Origin: Jiangellales bacterium | Lineage (GTDB): Bacteria > Actinomycetota > Actinomycetes > Jiangellales > Jiangellaceae | Direction: 5' to 3' | Assembly (NCBI GenBank): GCA_030447955.1 | Contig: JAUJNY010000001.1 | Coordinates: 123,209-187,208 of the forward strand | Length of the DNA: 64,000 nucleotides | Shown here: piece by piece, positions 1-9,081 of the stretch | Numbering within the stretch: the stretch's first letter is position 1 | Layout: every line of letters begins with the position of its first letter | The notes under the pieces: generated by a model | Database searches by the model: none | The model's input: only the letters and a program-made list of their open reading frames with translations | Told to the model about the DNA's origin: nothing | Position numbers and translations under genes: made by a program

Positions 1-569
1 CCGCGCGCCTGCTCCGGGGAGAGGTACTGGGCAGTCCCGAGGACGGCGGCTGTCTGGGTGACGGTGACTCCGGCGTCGGCAAGGTCACGGGCGATGCCGA
101 AGTCCATGACCTTGACGTCGCCCTCACAGGTGACCATGACGTTGGCCGGCTTGATGTCACGGTGCACGATCCCGGCTCGATGGCTGTAGTCCAGCGCCGT
201 GAGGATTCCGGCCACGATCTCCAGCGCTCGGTCGGGGAGGATCCGAGACTGGGACTGCAGCTGCTCGCGCAGCGTTTCCCCCTCGACGAACTCCATGACG
301 ATGTACGGCATCCGCACGCCGTCGACGTGGTCCTCGCCGGTGTCGTACACGCTGACCACGCTCGGATGGTTCAGCGATGCGGCGGACTGCGCCTCCCGGC
401 GGAAACGGGCCTGGAACGACGCATCGGCCGCCAGGTCCCGGCGGAGGGTCTTGACCGCCACGGTCCGCCCAAGCCGCAGGTCCCGGCCGCGGCGGACCTC
501 CGCCATCCCGCCCCGGCCGACGACATCGGCGAGTTCGTAGCGGCCCCCCAGCAGCTGCAGCGCCTTCAC
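1..569 (-). CDS. pknB: Ser/Thr protein kinase, PknB position, N-terminal part
   Basis: This is the first 189 codons of a eukaryotic-type Ser/Thr kinase; the rest lies outside the window. The start is GTG at 569, overlapping the TGA of the upstream kinase as GTGA. Visible motifs are the glycine loop (GRGGMAEV, about residues 18-25), the ATP-binding lysine in VAVK (K40), the catalytic loop HRDIKPANVM, DFGIAR, and GTAQYLSPEQAR of the activation segment. In actinobacteria the kinase in this place of the operon phosphorylates cell-wall and division proteins and usually carries extracellular PASTA repeats, but that half cannot be seen here. The pknB name rests on gene order. Confidence 0.9.
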   Translation of the reverse strand, partial: MKALQLLGGRYELADVVGRGGMAEVRRGRDLRLGRTVAVKTLRRDLAADASFQARFRREAQSAASLNHPSVVSVYDTGEDHVDGVRMPYIVMEFVEGETLREQLQSQSRILPDRALEIVAGILTALDYSHRAGIVHRDIKPANVMVTCEGDVKVMDFGIARDLADAGVTVTQTAAVLGTAQYLSPEQAR

Positions 570-2188
570 GCGTCGTCCTGGCGAGGTTTTGGCGCCTCGT
601 CGAGGCCGGGCTTCCCGGGGGACTCGACCGCCTCCCTCTTCTCGCCCGACCGGCCGCGGTCCTCCTCGGACTTTCCGCGGTCCTCCTCGGACTTTCCGCG
701 GTCCTTCTTGGACTTGTCGCCGTCTCCCTCGGACGACCCCGAGTTGTCGTTGCCGGATCCCTCGTCGTCGGCCCCGACGGCGTAGCGCACCGTCACCTCG
801 CTGCCGGGCGCAGCCGGACCCTCGGGGCTGACGTCGATGACCGTGCCCGGCTCGCTGTCGTCGTCGCGCTGCGATTTGAGCTCCACCGACAGCCCGAGGC
901 GGCGTAGCTCGCTCACCACATCACCGACCGGCCGCCCCAGATACTCGGCTTCGACGACCACGAACGTGTCGTCAGTGGGCGACGGCGTAATTGACGGCGT
1001 AGTGCTCGGGCCGGTGGACGTGGACGTGGGCGTGGTCGTGGGGCGGGACCGCGTGGCGGTCGGGCCGGTATTCAGGGGTGTCACGGCGCTCGGGCTTGAC
1101 TCACTCGAGGGAGTGGTCGAGTGGCTGCCGACGATGGCGGTGCTGTCGTCCGGCGGCTCGAGGGCCGAGGAGGGGACGTCCCGCAGCGCGGCGTACCCAA
1201 GCAGGCCGGCGGCGAGGGCGACGACGCAGCCGAGCACCGCCAGCAGGGCGAGCCGTCGGCGCCGGTCGCGATCGGGCGCGTCGTGGGCAGCAGCGGGCAG
1301 TGCGGTGGTGACCGCCGCCGCAGGGGTCGCCGGGCGGGTGGTGCCGGGACCAACCGGCCCGGCGCGCAGCGTCGCGATCTCGGCCGCGAGCGCACCGGCC
1401 GTGGCCGGGCGGTCCGCGGGGTTCTTGGCCATGGCCCGCTCGATGAGAGAACGGACCCGGATCGGTACGGACGCCGGTAGCGGCGGTGGCTCCTCGACGG
1501 CATGGGCGTGGGCCACCGCCAGCGCTCCACCGTCGGCGAAGGGGCGGGAGCCGGCGAGACATTCGTAAAGCACGACACCGAGGGCGTAGACATCGCTCGC
1601 CGGTGTCGCCGGCTGTGCCCGCGCCTGCTCCGGGGAGAGGTAGTGAGCGCTGCCGATGACCTCGCCGGTGCGGGTCATGGAGACGGCGTCGACGGCCCGG
1701 GCGATGCCGAAGTCGGTGACCTTCACGGTGCCGGCCGGAGTGACCATGATGTTCGCCGGCTTGACGTCGCGGTGCACCAGCCCGGTGACGTGAGCCGCCT
1801 GGATCGCAACGGCTGCCTGTTCGACAAGGTCAAGTGCCCGAGCCGAGTCGAGCGGGCCCTCCCGGGCGAGCAGGGCTGACAGCGGCTCTCCCGGGACGAG
1901 TTCCATCACCAGCCAGGCGGATGCGCCCGCTGCTGGATCAGCCTCGCCGTAGTCGTAGACCTGGGCGATGCCGGGATGTGACAGCGACGCCGTATGCCGA
2001 GCTTCGGCGCGGAAACGCTCGACGAAGGAGGGGTCGTCGGCAAACTCGCGGCGCAGCAGCTTGACCGCCACCACCCGTCCCAGCACCTCGTCGCGGGCCT
2101 CCCACACCTCCCCCATGCCGCCGGCCGCGATGCGCCGGGTCAGCCGGTAGCGACCGCCCAGCACGTTGTCGTCGCTGATCATGCTCAC
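566..2188 (-). CDS. pknA: Membrane Ser/Thr protein kinase with one PASTA domain
   Basis: A 540-residue receptor-like kinase. The cytosolic kinase domain (about 10-285) has the glycine loop AAGGMGEV, lysine K43, HRDVKPANIM (139-148), DFGIA (159-163) and SPEQAR. A single membrane helix lies at about 323-345. The outer part is a Ser/Thr/Pro linker, one PASTA-like domain (about 419-482, YLGRPVGDVVSELRRLGLSV) and a highly charged tail with seven-residue repeats of the type KSEEDRG. The start is GTG at 2188, overlapping the pbpA stop; an ATG two codons on is an alternative. It sits where mycobacteria have pknA, which lacks PASTA domains, so the PASTA module here is a difference. Likely role: sensing muropeptides and phosphorylating elongation/division proteins, opposed by PstP. 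Confidence 0.9.
   Translation of the reverse strand: MSMISDDNVLGGRYRLTRRIAAGGMGEVWEARDEVLGRVVAVKLLRREFADDPSFVERFRAEARHTASLSHPGIAQVYDYGEADPAAGASAWLVMELVPGEPLSALLAREGPLDSARALDLVEQAAVAIQAAHVTGLVHRDVKPANIMVTPAGTVKVTDFGIARAVDAVSMTRTGEVIGSAHYLSPEQARAQPATPASDVYALGVVLYECLAGSRPFADGGALAVAHAHAVEEPPPLPASVPIRVRSLIERAMAKNPADRPATAGALAAEIATLRAGPVGPGTTRPATPAAAVTTALPAAAHDAPDRDRRRRLALLAVLGCVVALAAGLLGYAALRDVPSSALEPPDDSTAIVGSHSTTPSSESSPSAVTPLNTGPTATRSRPTTTPTSTSTGPSTTPSITPSPTDDTFVVVEAEYLGRPVGDVVSELRRLGLSVELKSQRDDDSEPGTVIDVSPEGPAAPGSEVTVRYAVGADDEGSGNDNSGSSEGDGDKSKKDRGKSEEDRGKSEEDRGRSGEKREAVESPGKPGLDEAPKPRQDDA
656..718. repeat. Three 21-bp tandem repeats in the kinase tail
   Basis: Two identical 21-bp units (656-676, 677-697) and a diverged third (698-718) encode the repeated charged heptad in the C-terminal tail of the PASTA kinase. 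Such units can gain or lose copies by slippage without changing frame. Confidence 0.85.
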
Positions 2189-3645
2189 GGGTCCAGCACC
2201 GCCTGCGTCACGGCCTTGGCGATGGGAGCGGCCAGGGCGCCGCCGGAGATGTCGGTGGGCGCCACGTCGGCCTCCTCGATGACCACCGCCACGGCCACCT
2301 GCGGGTCCTCGGCGGGCGCGAAGGAGGTGAACCAGGCGTACGGCGGTCGCTCCGGGGCGCTTTGCGCGGTGCCCGTCTTGCCGGCAACGGCCACCCCGGG
2401 GATCTGCGCCTCGGTACCGGTACCGGTGGCCACGACCTCGACCATCATCTGGGTCAGCGCGTCAGCGTTGTCCGCGGAGAGCGCCTTGGCGGTGCTCTGC
2501 GGCTGGGTGGTGTCGATGGGCTCGAGCTCGGGGTCGAGGATGCTCTCGACGAGGTAGGGCCGCATGAGCACCCCGTCGTTCCCGATGGCGGCGGAGACCA
2601 TCGCGACCTGCAGCGGGGTGGCGGCCACGTCGAACTGGCCGATCGCCGACAACGCCGTCTGCGGCTCGTCCGGGTCTGGCGGGAAGGGGCTGGTCGCCGC
2701 GTTGAGCTCGGGAAGCGGCTGCTCGTCGAATCCGAAGGCCTGCGCCTGCTCGCGCAGTGCGTCCGCGCCCAGGTCGAGACCGATGCTTGCGAAGGAGGTG
2801 TTGCAGGAGTACGTCAGGGCGCTGGTCAGGGTCGTCCGTCCACCCTCGCCCGCGGGACAGGGCTCGCCGCTCTGGTTCGGCAGCGCGGCGGTGGTCAACG
2901 GCAGGTCGAGGACCGCCGGACCCGGGACGGAAGTGTCCGGCTCGTACCTGCCGGACTCCAGTGCCGCCGCCGCGGTGACCAGCTTGAACACCGACCCGGG
3001 AGGCAGCGGGTTGGTGATCGCCCGGTTGCGCAGCGGCTCCTCGGGGTCGGCCGTGAGCTCGTCCCACGCCTGCTGCACGGCCTCGTCCGCGCCGGCCAGC
3101 CGGTTGGGGTCGTAGGAGGGGCTGCTCGCCATCGCCAGGATCTCACCGGTCTGCGGGCGGATCGCGACGACCGCACCCTCCTTGCCAGCAAGCCCGGCGT
3201 AGGCGGCCTCCTGAGCGGCCGGCACAAGGGTGAGGACGACGCTGCCACCGGCCGGCTTGCGGCCGGTGACCAGGTCGACGACGCGGCGCACGAACAGCCG
3301 GTCGTCCGCGCCGGAGAGGATGTCGTTGTACGCCCGCTCGACCGCGCTGCGCCCGTACACGAAGGAGTAGTAGCCGGTCACCGGGGCGTACACCGGCCCC
3401 TCCGCATACTCGCGGCGATAGGCGTAGTCGCCGTTGCTGGGCTCGGAGCGGGCCAGCTGGCGCTGCTCGTCGCCGACGAGGATCGCCCCGCGCTCACGGT
3501 CGTACTCCGCCAGCAGGACGCGGCGGTTGTCGGGGCGCTCGTTCAGGTCGGCCGCCGAGATCACCTGGACGTAGTTGGCGTTGGCCAGCAGCGCGCCGAA
3601 GACCAGCAGCAGGGCGACCGACAGTCGCCGGATCGGCGTGTTCAC
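2185..3645 (-). CDS. pbpA: Penicillin-binding protein 2-type transpeptidase
   Basis: A class B penicillin-binding protein of 486 residues that cross-links peptidoglycan on the outside of the membrane. One N-terminal membrane anchor (about 6-22) is followed by a dimerisation region and the transpeptidase domain. All three active-site motifs are present: SxxK as S218-VF-K221 in PPGSVFKLV, SCN at 280-282, and KTGT at 423-426. The start is GTG at 3645, overlapping the rodA stop by four bases. It works as a pair with the SEDS glycosyltransferase encoded just upstream, the usual actinobacterial arrangement. Confidence 0.95.
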   Translation of the reverse strand: MNTPIRRLSVALLLVFGALLANANYVQVISAADLNERPDNRRVLLAEYDRERGAILVGDEQRQLARSEPSNGDYAYRREYAEGPVYAPVTGYYSFVYGRSAVERAYNDILSGADDRLFVRRVVDLVTGRKPAGGSVVLTLVPAAQEAAYAGLAGKEGAVVAIRPQTGEILAMASSPSYDPNRLAGADEAVQQAWDELTADPEEPLRNRAITNPLPPGSVFKLVTAAAALESGRYEPDTSVPGPAVLDLPLTTAALPNQSGEPCPAGEGGRTTLTSALTYSCNTSFASIGLDLGADALREQAQAFGFDEQPLPELNAATSPFPPDPDEPQTALSAIGQFDVAATPLQVAMVSAAIGNDGVLMRPYLVESILDPELEPIDTTQPQSTAKALSADNADALTQMMVEVVATGTGTEAQIPGVAVAGKTGTAQSAPERPPYAWFTSFAPAEDPQVAVAVVIEEADVAPTDISGGALAAPIAKAVTQAVLDP

Positions 3646-5063
3646 CGCCGCACCACCTGGGTGGCGGCCTCGTCGGCAGGAGGTGGCTGCGGCGGCGGCG
3701 GCCGACGCGCCGCGTCGCTGATGCGCAGCAGCAGCGCCACCAGCACCCAGTTAGTGACGAGCGACGAGCCGCCCAGGGACATGAACGGCGTGGTGAGGCC
3801 GGTCAGCGGGATGAGCCTGGTGACACCGCCGACCACCACGAAGACCTGGAGCGCGAACGCGATCGCCAGGCCGCTCGCCAGCAGCTTGCCGAACGGGTCG
3901 CGCACGACCAGCGCCGTACGCAGGCCGCGCTCAACGATGAGTCCGTAGACCAGGATCAGCGCCATCACCCCGGCCAACCCGAGTTCCTCGCCGACGGCAG
4001 CCATGATGAAGTCGCTGACGGCGATCGGGATGCGCTCGGGGCGGCCCTGACCCAGTCCGGTGCCCAGGATGCCGCCGTAGGAGAAGCCGTACAGCGCCTC
4101 GATGATCTGCCCGTTGGCGGCGGGGTCGGCGAAGGGGTCGAGCCACGCGCTGACCCGCGCCTGTACGTGGCCGAAGAGGCGCCAGGCCACCACCGCGCCG
4201 CCGAAGAACAGCAGGGTGCCGACGATCAGCCACGACACCCGCTCGGTCGCCACGTAGAGCAGCGCGACGAACGTGCCGAAGAAGAGCAAGGAGGTGCCCA
4301 GGTCGCGCTCGAAGACGAGCAGGCCGAGGCTGGCCACCCAGATGGCGAGGATCGGGCCCAGGTCGCGGGCCCGCGGCAGGTCGACACCGAGCACTCGCCG
4401 GCCGGCCAGGGCGAGTGCGTCGCGGGTGCTCACGAGGTAGCCCGCGAAGGCGGTGATGAGCACGACCTTGGCGGCCTCACCGGGTTGGAAGGAGAGCTGG
4501 CCCACCTGGATCCAGATCCGCGCTCCACGGATCTCCAAGCCCAAGCCGGGAACGAGGGGCAACACGATGAGGATGAGCCCGAGCAGCCCGGCGGTGTAGG
4601 TGTAGGCCTGCAGCCGCCGGTGGTCGCGCACGATGATCAGCACGGCGATGAACAGCAGCACGCCGAGTGCGGTCCAGAGCAGCTGGATGGGCGCTCGCTG
4701 CTCGCCCTCGGCGATGTCCAGCCGGTAGATCATGACCAGGCCGAGGCCGTTGAGCAGGGTGACGGCCGGGACCAGGATGGGGTCGGCGTACGGCGCCCGC
4801 CAGCGGACGACGAGATGGGCGAGGACGGCAAGGCCGGCGAGCCCCCCCACGTAGCGCGCCGTCCCCAGCGGCAGGGTGCCCGAGGTGGCGAGGCTGACGT
4901 TGGCGTAGGCCGCCAACGCGATACCGAGGGCGAGCAGCACCAGTACGAGCTCCACGCCTCGCCGCTTGCGTGGCGCCAGCGGCGCGGGCGGGATCGTCCC
5001 CTCGGTAGCAGCTGCGTACGGCGCTTGTGGGGCGTTCATCGGTGGGACGGCGGCGGCGCTCAT
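3642..5063 (-). CDS. rodA: SEDS peptidoglycan glycosyltransferase RodA/FtsW
   Basis: A 473-residue polytopic SEDS protein that polymerises lipid II. Many hydrophobic helices span most of the protein after a roughly 40-residue soluble N-terminus. SEDS hallmarks include GEAAKVVLI, ERDLGTSLLFFG, and the C-terminal TGLTTPFMSLGGSS region. The reading frame stays open further upstream, but ATG 5063 (MSAAAVPP) overlaps the pstP TGA as ATGA and is the best start. It is the enzymatic partner of pbpA and a likely target of kinase/PstP control. Confidence 0.95.
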   Translation of the reverse strand: MSAAAVPPMNAPQAPYAAATEGTIPPAPLAPRKRRGVELVLVLLALGIALAAYANVSLATSGTLPLGTARYVGGLAGLAVLAHLVVRWRAPYADPILVPAVTLLNGLGLVMIYRLDIAEGEQRAPIQLLWTALGVLLFIAVLIIVRDHRRLQAYTYTAGLLGLILIVLPLVPGLGLEIRGARIWIQVGQLSFQPGEAAKVVLITAFAGYLVSTRDALALAGRRVLGVDLPRARDLGPILAIWVASLGLLVFERDLGTSLLFFGTFVALLYVATERVSWLIVGTLLFFGGAVVAWRLFGHVQARVSAWLDPFADPAANGQIIEALYGFSYGGILGTGLGQGRPERIPIAVSDFIMAAVGEELGLAGVMALILVYGLIVERGLRTALVVRDPFGKLLASGLAIAFALQVFVVVGGVTRLIPLTGLTTPFMSLGGSSLVTNWVLVALLLRISDAARRPPPPQPPPADEAATQVVRR

Positions 5064-6538
5064 CCGCTCGCCCCCGTACAGCTGAGCCCGGGGAACACCG
5101 GCTCCGGCGACGCCGGCACCGTGGTCTCGGGACTCGGCGTGGGCACCGCCCCCCCGCCGCTGTCCGGCTCGAGGGTCGTCGCGGGCTCGCCCCCGCCGGA
5201 GGCGGCGCTGGGCACTGCCGGCTGCCCCACGCCGCCCTCGTCGGGCGCGTTGGCTTGGCACGCCCGGGCACGCAGCCTCGCGACGGTGTTGTGCGCGTCG
5301 TCCAGGTCGTCGGCGGGGATGGTGTCGGCCAGCTTGTCCCGGTAGACGGGAGGCAGCGCCTCGACCGGCAGCCCGGGAGCCCGCACGTACACCGACGACA
5401 AGGTCAGCGGGCCGAGCTCCTGGGATACCCCCCGGAAGACCGCCACCTGCCCCGCGTCGTCACCGACGAAGTACTGCCGCTGGGTCCAGCCGTACGCGAG
5501 GTAGCCGCCAAGGACGAAGCCGAGAACCAGGAGGCCGAGCAGCCCGGCCAGCCGCCACCGGGGCAGGCGTCGTGGGGGGCGCGGGGCGTAGCGCAGGGCC
5601 TCGGGGTCGTTCTCGTCGGCGAGGAGGGCGCTCACCCCTCCCGGTCCAAGACCCGTGGCATCGGGCAGCGTGTCCCACGGGGCGCCGTCGCGGGTCCTCG
5701 CGTCGGCGGCAGCGGAGCCCAGGTGCTCGGCGACAGCACCCACGGCCACACCACTCGCAGCACTCGCGCGCATGCCCGCAGCGGAGGAACGGCCGTCCGG
5801 CTCAGGGTCGGCTGCGAGCACGTCGGCCACAACGATGGTCACGTTGTCGGGTGCGCCGCCCTTGAGCGCCAGCTCCACGAGGGTTTCGGCAGCGTCCGTG
5901 AGGTCCGACCCGGTGAGAGCCTTCTCGATGGCCGTGTCGCTGAGCACTCCGGAAAGGCCGTCGCTGCACAGGAGTAGGCGGTCCCCGGCCTGCACGTCGA
6001 GGGCCACCAGGTCGGGGTCGGGATCGCCGCGGCCGTCCAAGGCACGCAGCATCAGGTTGCGCTGCGGATGGGTGTCGGCCTCGGCCGCCGAGAGCCGTCC
6101 GGCGTCGACCAGCGACTGTACGTACGTGTGGTCGCGGGTGACCTGCTCCAACCTGCCTGCCCGCAGCCGGTAGGCGCGGGAGTCACCGATGTGGGCCAGC
6201 CCCAGGGTGCTGCCGGTCCACAGCATCGCGGTCAAGGTCGTCCCCATGCCCTCCAGGGCGGGGTCGCCTTCGACGATCCGGCGAATCTCCTGGTTCGCGG
6301 CGCGTACGGCCGCCGCGAGTGCCGCCAGCGGATCCTCGGCGGTCGACCGCTCGCCCGGCTCCCGGTCGAGCGGCGCCAGCGCGGTGACCGCCACGGCGCT
6401 CGCGACCTCGCCTGCCGCGTGCCCGCCCATGCCGTCGGCAACAGCCAGCAGCCGCGACCCGGCGTACCCGGAGTCCTCGTTCCCGTCCCGGACCAGGCCG
6501 ACATCGGAGCGCGCGACGTAGCGGAGGGTGAGAGCCAT
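5060..6538 (-). CDS. pstP: PP2C-family Ser/Thr phosphatase PstP
   Basis: A 492-residue membrane-anchored PP2C phosphatase that reverses the operon's kinases. Metal-binding and catalytic signatures are visible: RDGNED (17-22), DGMGGH (35-40), GDSRAY (118-123), SDGLSG (192-197) and DNVTIV (231-236). A single membrane helix lies at about 329-350, followed by an extracellular part that ends in a Ser/Pro/Thr-rich tail. ATG 6538 gives the family's usual N-terminus. It lies between fhaB and rodA with only a 3-bp gap or a 4-bp overlap, consistent with one transcript. Confidence 0.95.
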   Translation of the reverse strand: MALTLRYVARSDVGLVRDGNEDSGYAGSRLLAVADGMGGHAAGEVASAVAVTALAPLDREPGERSTAEDPLAALAAAVRAANQEIRRIVEGDPALEGMGTTLTAMLWTGSTLGLAHIGDSRAYRLRAGRLEQVTRDHTYVQSLVDAGRLSAAEADTHPQRNLMLRALDGRGDPDPDLVALDVQAGDRLLLCSDGLSGVLSDTAIEKALTGSDLTDAAETLVELALKGGAPDNVTIVVADVLAADPEPDGRSSAAGMRASAASGVAVGAVAEHLGSAAADARTRDGAPWDTLPDATGLGPGGVSALLADENDPEALRYAPRPPRRLPRWRLAGLLGLLVLGFVLGGYLAYGWTQRQYFVGDDAGQVAVFRGVSQELGPLTLSSVYVRAPGLPVEALPPVYRDKLADTIPADDLDDAHNTVARLRARACQANAPDEGGVGQPAVPSAASGGGEPATTLEPDSGGGAVPTPSPETTVPASPEPVFPGLSCTGASG

Positions 6539-6541
6539 CGG

Positions 6542-7012
6542 CTACTTCCGCAGCTCCAGCACGGTCTTGCCCAGCTTGATCGGGGTCTTGGCGCCCACCT
6601 CGACCGCACCGTTGATGCGTTGGCCGAAGAGGACGGTTCCGTTGGTGGATCCCAGGTCCTCGACGTACCACCGGCCGTCCTGGGGGACCAGTCGGGCGTG
6701 CTCGGTGGAGACGTACTCGTCGGACACCGGCAGCGTGCACTGTGGACCCCTCCCGACGACTACCGGGCCGCCGAGCAGGGGGACTTCGTGGCCGCGATCC
6801 GGGCCGTCGACGACGACGACCCTGCTGACCACGCCATGGGCACGCCGCGGCGGCTTGGGCTGCTTGGCCGGCTTGGGCGGCCGTACGTCGCGCGGCTGGG
6901 ACGGGCGGGCGCCGAAGAGGTCGGCTCGGATCGCGGACACCGTGGACAGGACAAAGAGCCAGAGCACGGCGAGGAAGGCCAGCTTGATGACGGTGAGGGT
7001 GAGCTCGGACAT
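6542..7012 (-). CDS. fhaB: FHA-domain membrane protein FhaB/FipA
   Basis: A 156-residue protein with an N-terminal membrane helix (SELTLTVIKLAFLAVLWLFV region), a basic linker and a C-terminal FHA domain that binds phosphothreonine. FHA motifs: VVGRGPQCTLPV, STEHARLV and LGSTNGTVLFGQ. ATG 7012 was chosen because it starts right before the hydrophobic segment and 4 bases after the fhaA stop. In mycobacteria the homologue FipA links kinase signalling to division proteins; that role is inferred here from order and domain structure. Confidence 0.92.
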   Translation of the reverse strand: MSELTLTVIKLAFLAVLWLFVLSTVSAIRADLFGARPSQPRDVRPPKPAKQPKPPRRAHGVVSRVVVVDGPDRGHEVPLLGGPVVVGRGPQCTLPVSDEYVSTEHARLVPQDGRWYVEDLGSTNGTVLFGQRINGAVEVGAKTPIKLGKTVLELRK

Positions 7013-7016
7013 GTCC

Positions 7017-7736
7017 TCACCCCCGAGCCCGGGGGATGCGGACGACGAGCACCGTGGAGCCCAGCATGACCTCTGAACCGTCGACGAGTTCCGCCTCGGC
7101 AACCCGGGTCCCATCGACAAGGGTGCCGTTGGTCGAGCCCAGATCGACGAGCACCACCTGCGCGCCGCCGTTGCTGCTGTGCACCCGGATCTCGGCGTGC
7201 TCCCGCGAGATGCCCGGGTCCTCGATGCGCAGGTCGCTCTCGGACGAGCGGCCGAGCACCAGGCCCGGCGCTAGGACGGGATGGCTCTCGCCGTTGACCT
7301 CGAGGAAGGCGACGGCTCGTTGTGGCGCGGTGTCGGTCGGGGCGTACGTGGCTGCGCGGTCGACGCCGGCGACCACGTCGCTGCCCAACCGGAACTGACC
7401 CGTGCCGAGGTCGTCGCGCTGAGCGAGCGTCACGCGTACTGGCCCGCTGAAACCGTAGTGCTGGGCGTCGGCATGCTCGCGCACGAGCTCGGCCAGCTCG
7501 ACGGTCAGCCTTCGCTCGTGGGGGCTCAGTCGGCCGTAGTCGTAGGGACCCAGCTCGACACAGAAGGAGTTCGGCACCAACGAACGGTCCCGCGAGAGGA
7601 TCTTGGCGTTGCTGTCGAGCTCGCGCTGCAGCGCAGCGGCGATCTCGATCGGCTGCACCTCGGCCTTGAAGGCCCGGGCGAAGGCGCCGCTGACCACGCC
7701 CTCGAGGCGCCGCTCGAAGCGTTGGAGGACCCCCAC
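7017..7736 (-). CDS. fhaA: FHA-domain protein FhaA (DUF3662 plus FHA)
   Basis: A 239-residue cytosolic protein. The N-terminal about 120 residues ([20 protein letters not shown] onwards) match the FhaA/DUF3662 domain; the C-terminal FHA domain has [20 protein letters not shown] and [14 protein letters not shown] 7736 has a good ribosome site (GGGAGG) and gives the family N-terminus, although the frame is open for more than 1 kb upstream. Actinobacterial FhaA binds phosphorylated cell-wall proteins such as the MurJ pseudokinase region. It is probably the first gene of the operon. Confidence 0.92.
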   Translation of the reverse strand: MGVLQRFERRLEGVVSGAFARAFKAEVQPIEIAAALQRELDSNAKILSRDRSLVPNSFCVELGPYDYGRLSPHERRLTVELAELVREHADAQHYGFSGPVRVTLAQRDDLGTGQFRLGSDVVAGVDRAATYAPTDTAPQRAVAFLEVNGESHPVLAPGLVLGRSSESDLRIEDPGISREHAEIRVHSSNGGAQVVLVDLGSTNGTLVDGTRVAEAELVDGSEVMLGSTVLVVRIPRARG

Positions 7737-7897
7737 GGCCACCTCCTCCCGGCTGCTGCGGCGGCCCCGGGAGTCGGCGCCGGCGACTCGCTCGACGCGC
7801 GGGGAGGCCGCCCTCCGATGGGGTGATCGTATCGGGCTGAGGGGCCGTAGCCCCGTGCTAGCGTGGCGGCGCCGCGGCCGGAGCAGGCCGCCGGCTG

Positions 7898-7980
7898 GCG
7901 CGAGTGGCGGAACAGGCAGACGCGCACGGTTCAGGTCCGTGTGTCCGAAAGGACGTGGGGGTTCAACTCCCCCTCGCGCA
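7898..7980 (+). tRNA. tRNA-Leu (anticodon CAG)
   Basis: The acceptor stem GCGCGAG (7898-7904) pairs with CTCGCGC (7973-7979), discriminator A. The anticodon stem CACGG/CCGTG holds loop TTCAGGT with anticodon CAG, reading CUG, the commonest leucine codon in such genomes. There is a long type II variable arm and a GTTCAACTCC T-arm. The 3' CCA is not encoded. Confidence 0.96.
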
Positions 7981-8121
7981 CTCCAGGATCTCGACAGGCG
8001 GGCGGCTGGACGCATCCCACTCCGCATGCGGGGAAGCCACACGCGGATGCCGGCGTTACCGTCGAAGACCATGGCGCGCCCGCGGGTTGGCCCACGACGA
8101 CCGCTACGGAGAGCTGCCCAC

Positions 8122-9042
8122 ATGCGCGTCCACGACAACGTCACCACAACCGTCGGAAACACGCCGCTGGTGCGGCTGAACAGGATGGCCGACGGCGCGA
8201 CGGTGGTCGCCAAGCTGGAGTCGTTCAACCCCACCAACAGCGTCAAGGACCGGATCGGCGTCGCGATCGTCGACGCTGCGGAAGCCTCGGGCGAACTACA
8301 ACCGGGCGGGACGATCGTCGAGGCCACCAGCGGCAACACCGGCATCACGCTGGCCATGGTGGGGGCTGCGCGCGGGTACCAGGTCGTGCTCACGATGCCC
8401 GAAACGATGAGCCTGGAGCGGCGGGCGCTGCTGCGCGCCTTCGGGGCCCAGCTGGTGCTGACGCCGGGAGCCGGCGGCATGAAGGCGGCGGTCGAGAAGG
8501 CCGAGAAGCTCGCGGGCGAGGGCGCCGTGCTCGCGCGGCAGTTCGCCAACCCCGCCAACGTCGACATCCACCGCATAACCACGGCGGAGGAGATCTGGGC
8601 GGACACCGACGGCGGGCTGGACATCTTCGTCTGCGGCGTCGGTACCGGCGGAACCGTCACCGGGGTCGGCTCGGTACTGAAGGAGCGCAAGCCGGACATG
8701 CGAGTCGTGGCGGTGGAGCCGGAGGAGTCTCCGGTCCTTAGCGGCGGTGAGCCGGGTCCGCACAAGATCCAGGGCATCGGCGCCAACTTCGTGCCCGACG
8801 TCCTCGACCGGTCGGTGTACGACGAAGTGATCCCGGTGAGCGCGGTCACCGCGGTCAAGTTCGCCCGCCGGGCCGCCACCGAGGAGGGTCTGCTCGTCGG
8901 AATCTCCTCCGGCGCGGCGTTGTCGGCGGCGGTTGAGGTTGCCGAACGTCCGGAGAACTCCGGCAAGCTGGTCGTGGTGGTCCTTCCCGACTTCGGCGAG
9001 CGGTACGTGTCCACCATCCTGTTCGAGGGGCTCGCAGACTGA
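8122..9042 (+). CDS. cysK: Cysteine synthase (O-acetylserine sulfhydrylase)
   Basis: A 306-residue PLP enzyme that makes cysteine from O-acetylserine and sulfide. The PLP lysine is K42 in NPTNSVKDR; the substrate loop TSGNTGI and the phosphate-binding loop [12 protein letters not shown] are intact, with GISSGA near the C-terminus. Length is normal. ATG 8122 ([17 protein letters not shown]) gives the family start. The next gene encodes serine acetyltransferase, which makes the substrate and normally binds CysK through its C-terminal Ile; that reading ends in WI here. Confidence 0.96.
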   Translation: MRVHDNVTTTVGNTPLVRLNRMADGATVVAKLESFNPTNSVKDRIGVAIVDAAEASGELQPGGTIVEATSGNTGITLAMVGAARGYQVVLTMPETMSLERRALLRAFGAQLVLTPGAGGMKAAVEKAEKLAGEGAVLARQFANPANVDIHRITTAEEIWADTDGGLDIFVCGVGTGGTVTGVGSVLKERKPDMRVVAVEPEESPVLSGGEPGPHKIQGIGANFVPDVLDRSVYDEVIPVSAVTAVKFARRAATEEGLLVGISSGAALSAAVEVAERPENSGKLVVVVLPDFGERYVSTILFEGLAD

Positions 9043-9081
9043 ACGGGTCAAACGGGACCAAGCGCGCCGGGTGGCTGGGAC

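Noticed and set aside
7603-8121. Long open frame extending cysK upstream through the tRNA
   Set aside because: It reads through tRNA-Leu and the antisense of fhaA; cysK homology starts at ATG 8122.
7981-8121. Riboswitch or T-box before cysK
   Set aside because: No conserved aptamer or T-box sequence was recognised in the 141-bp gap.
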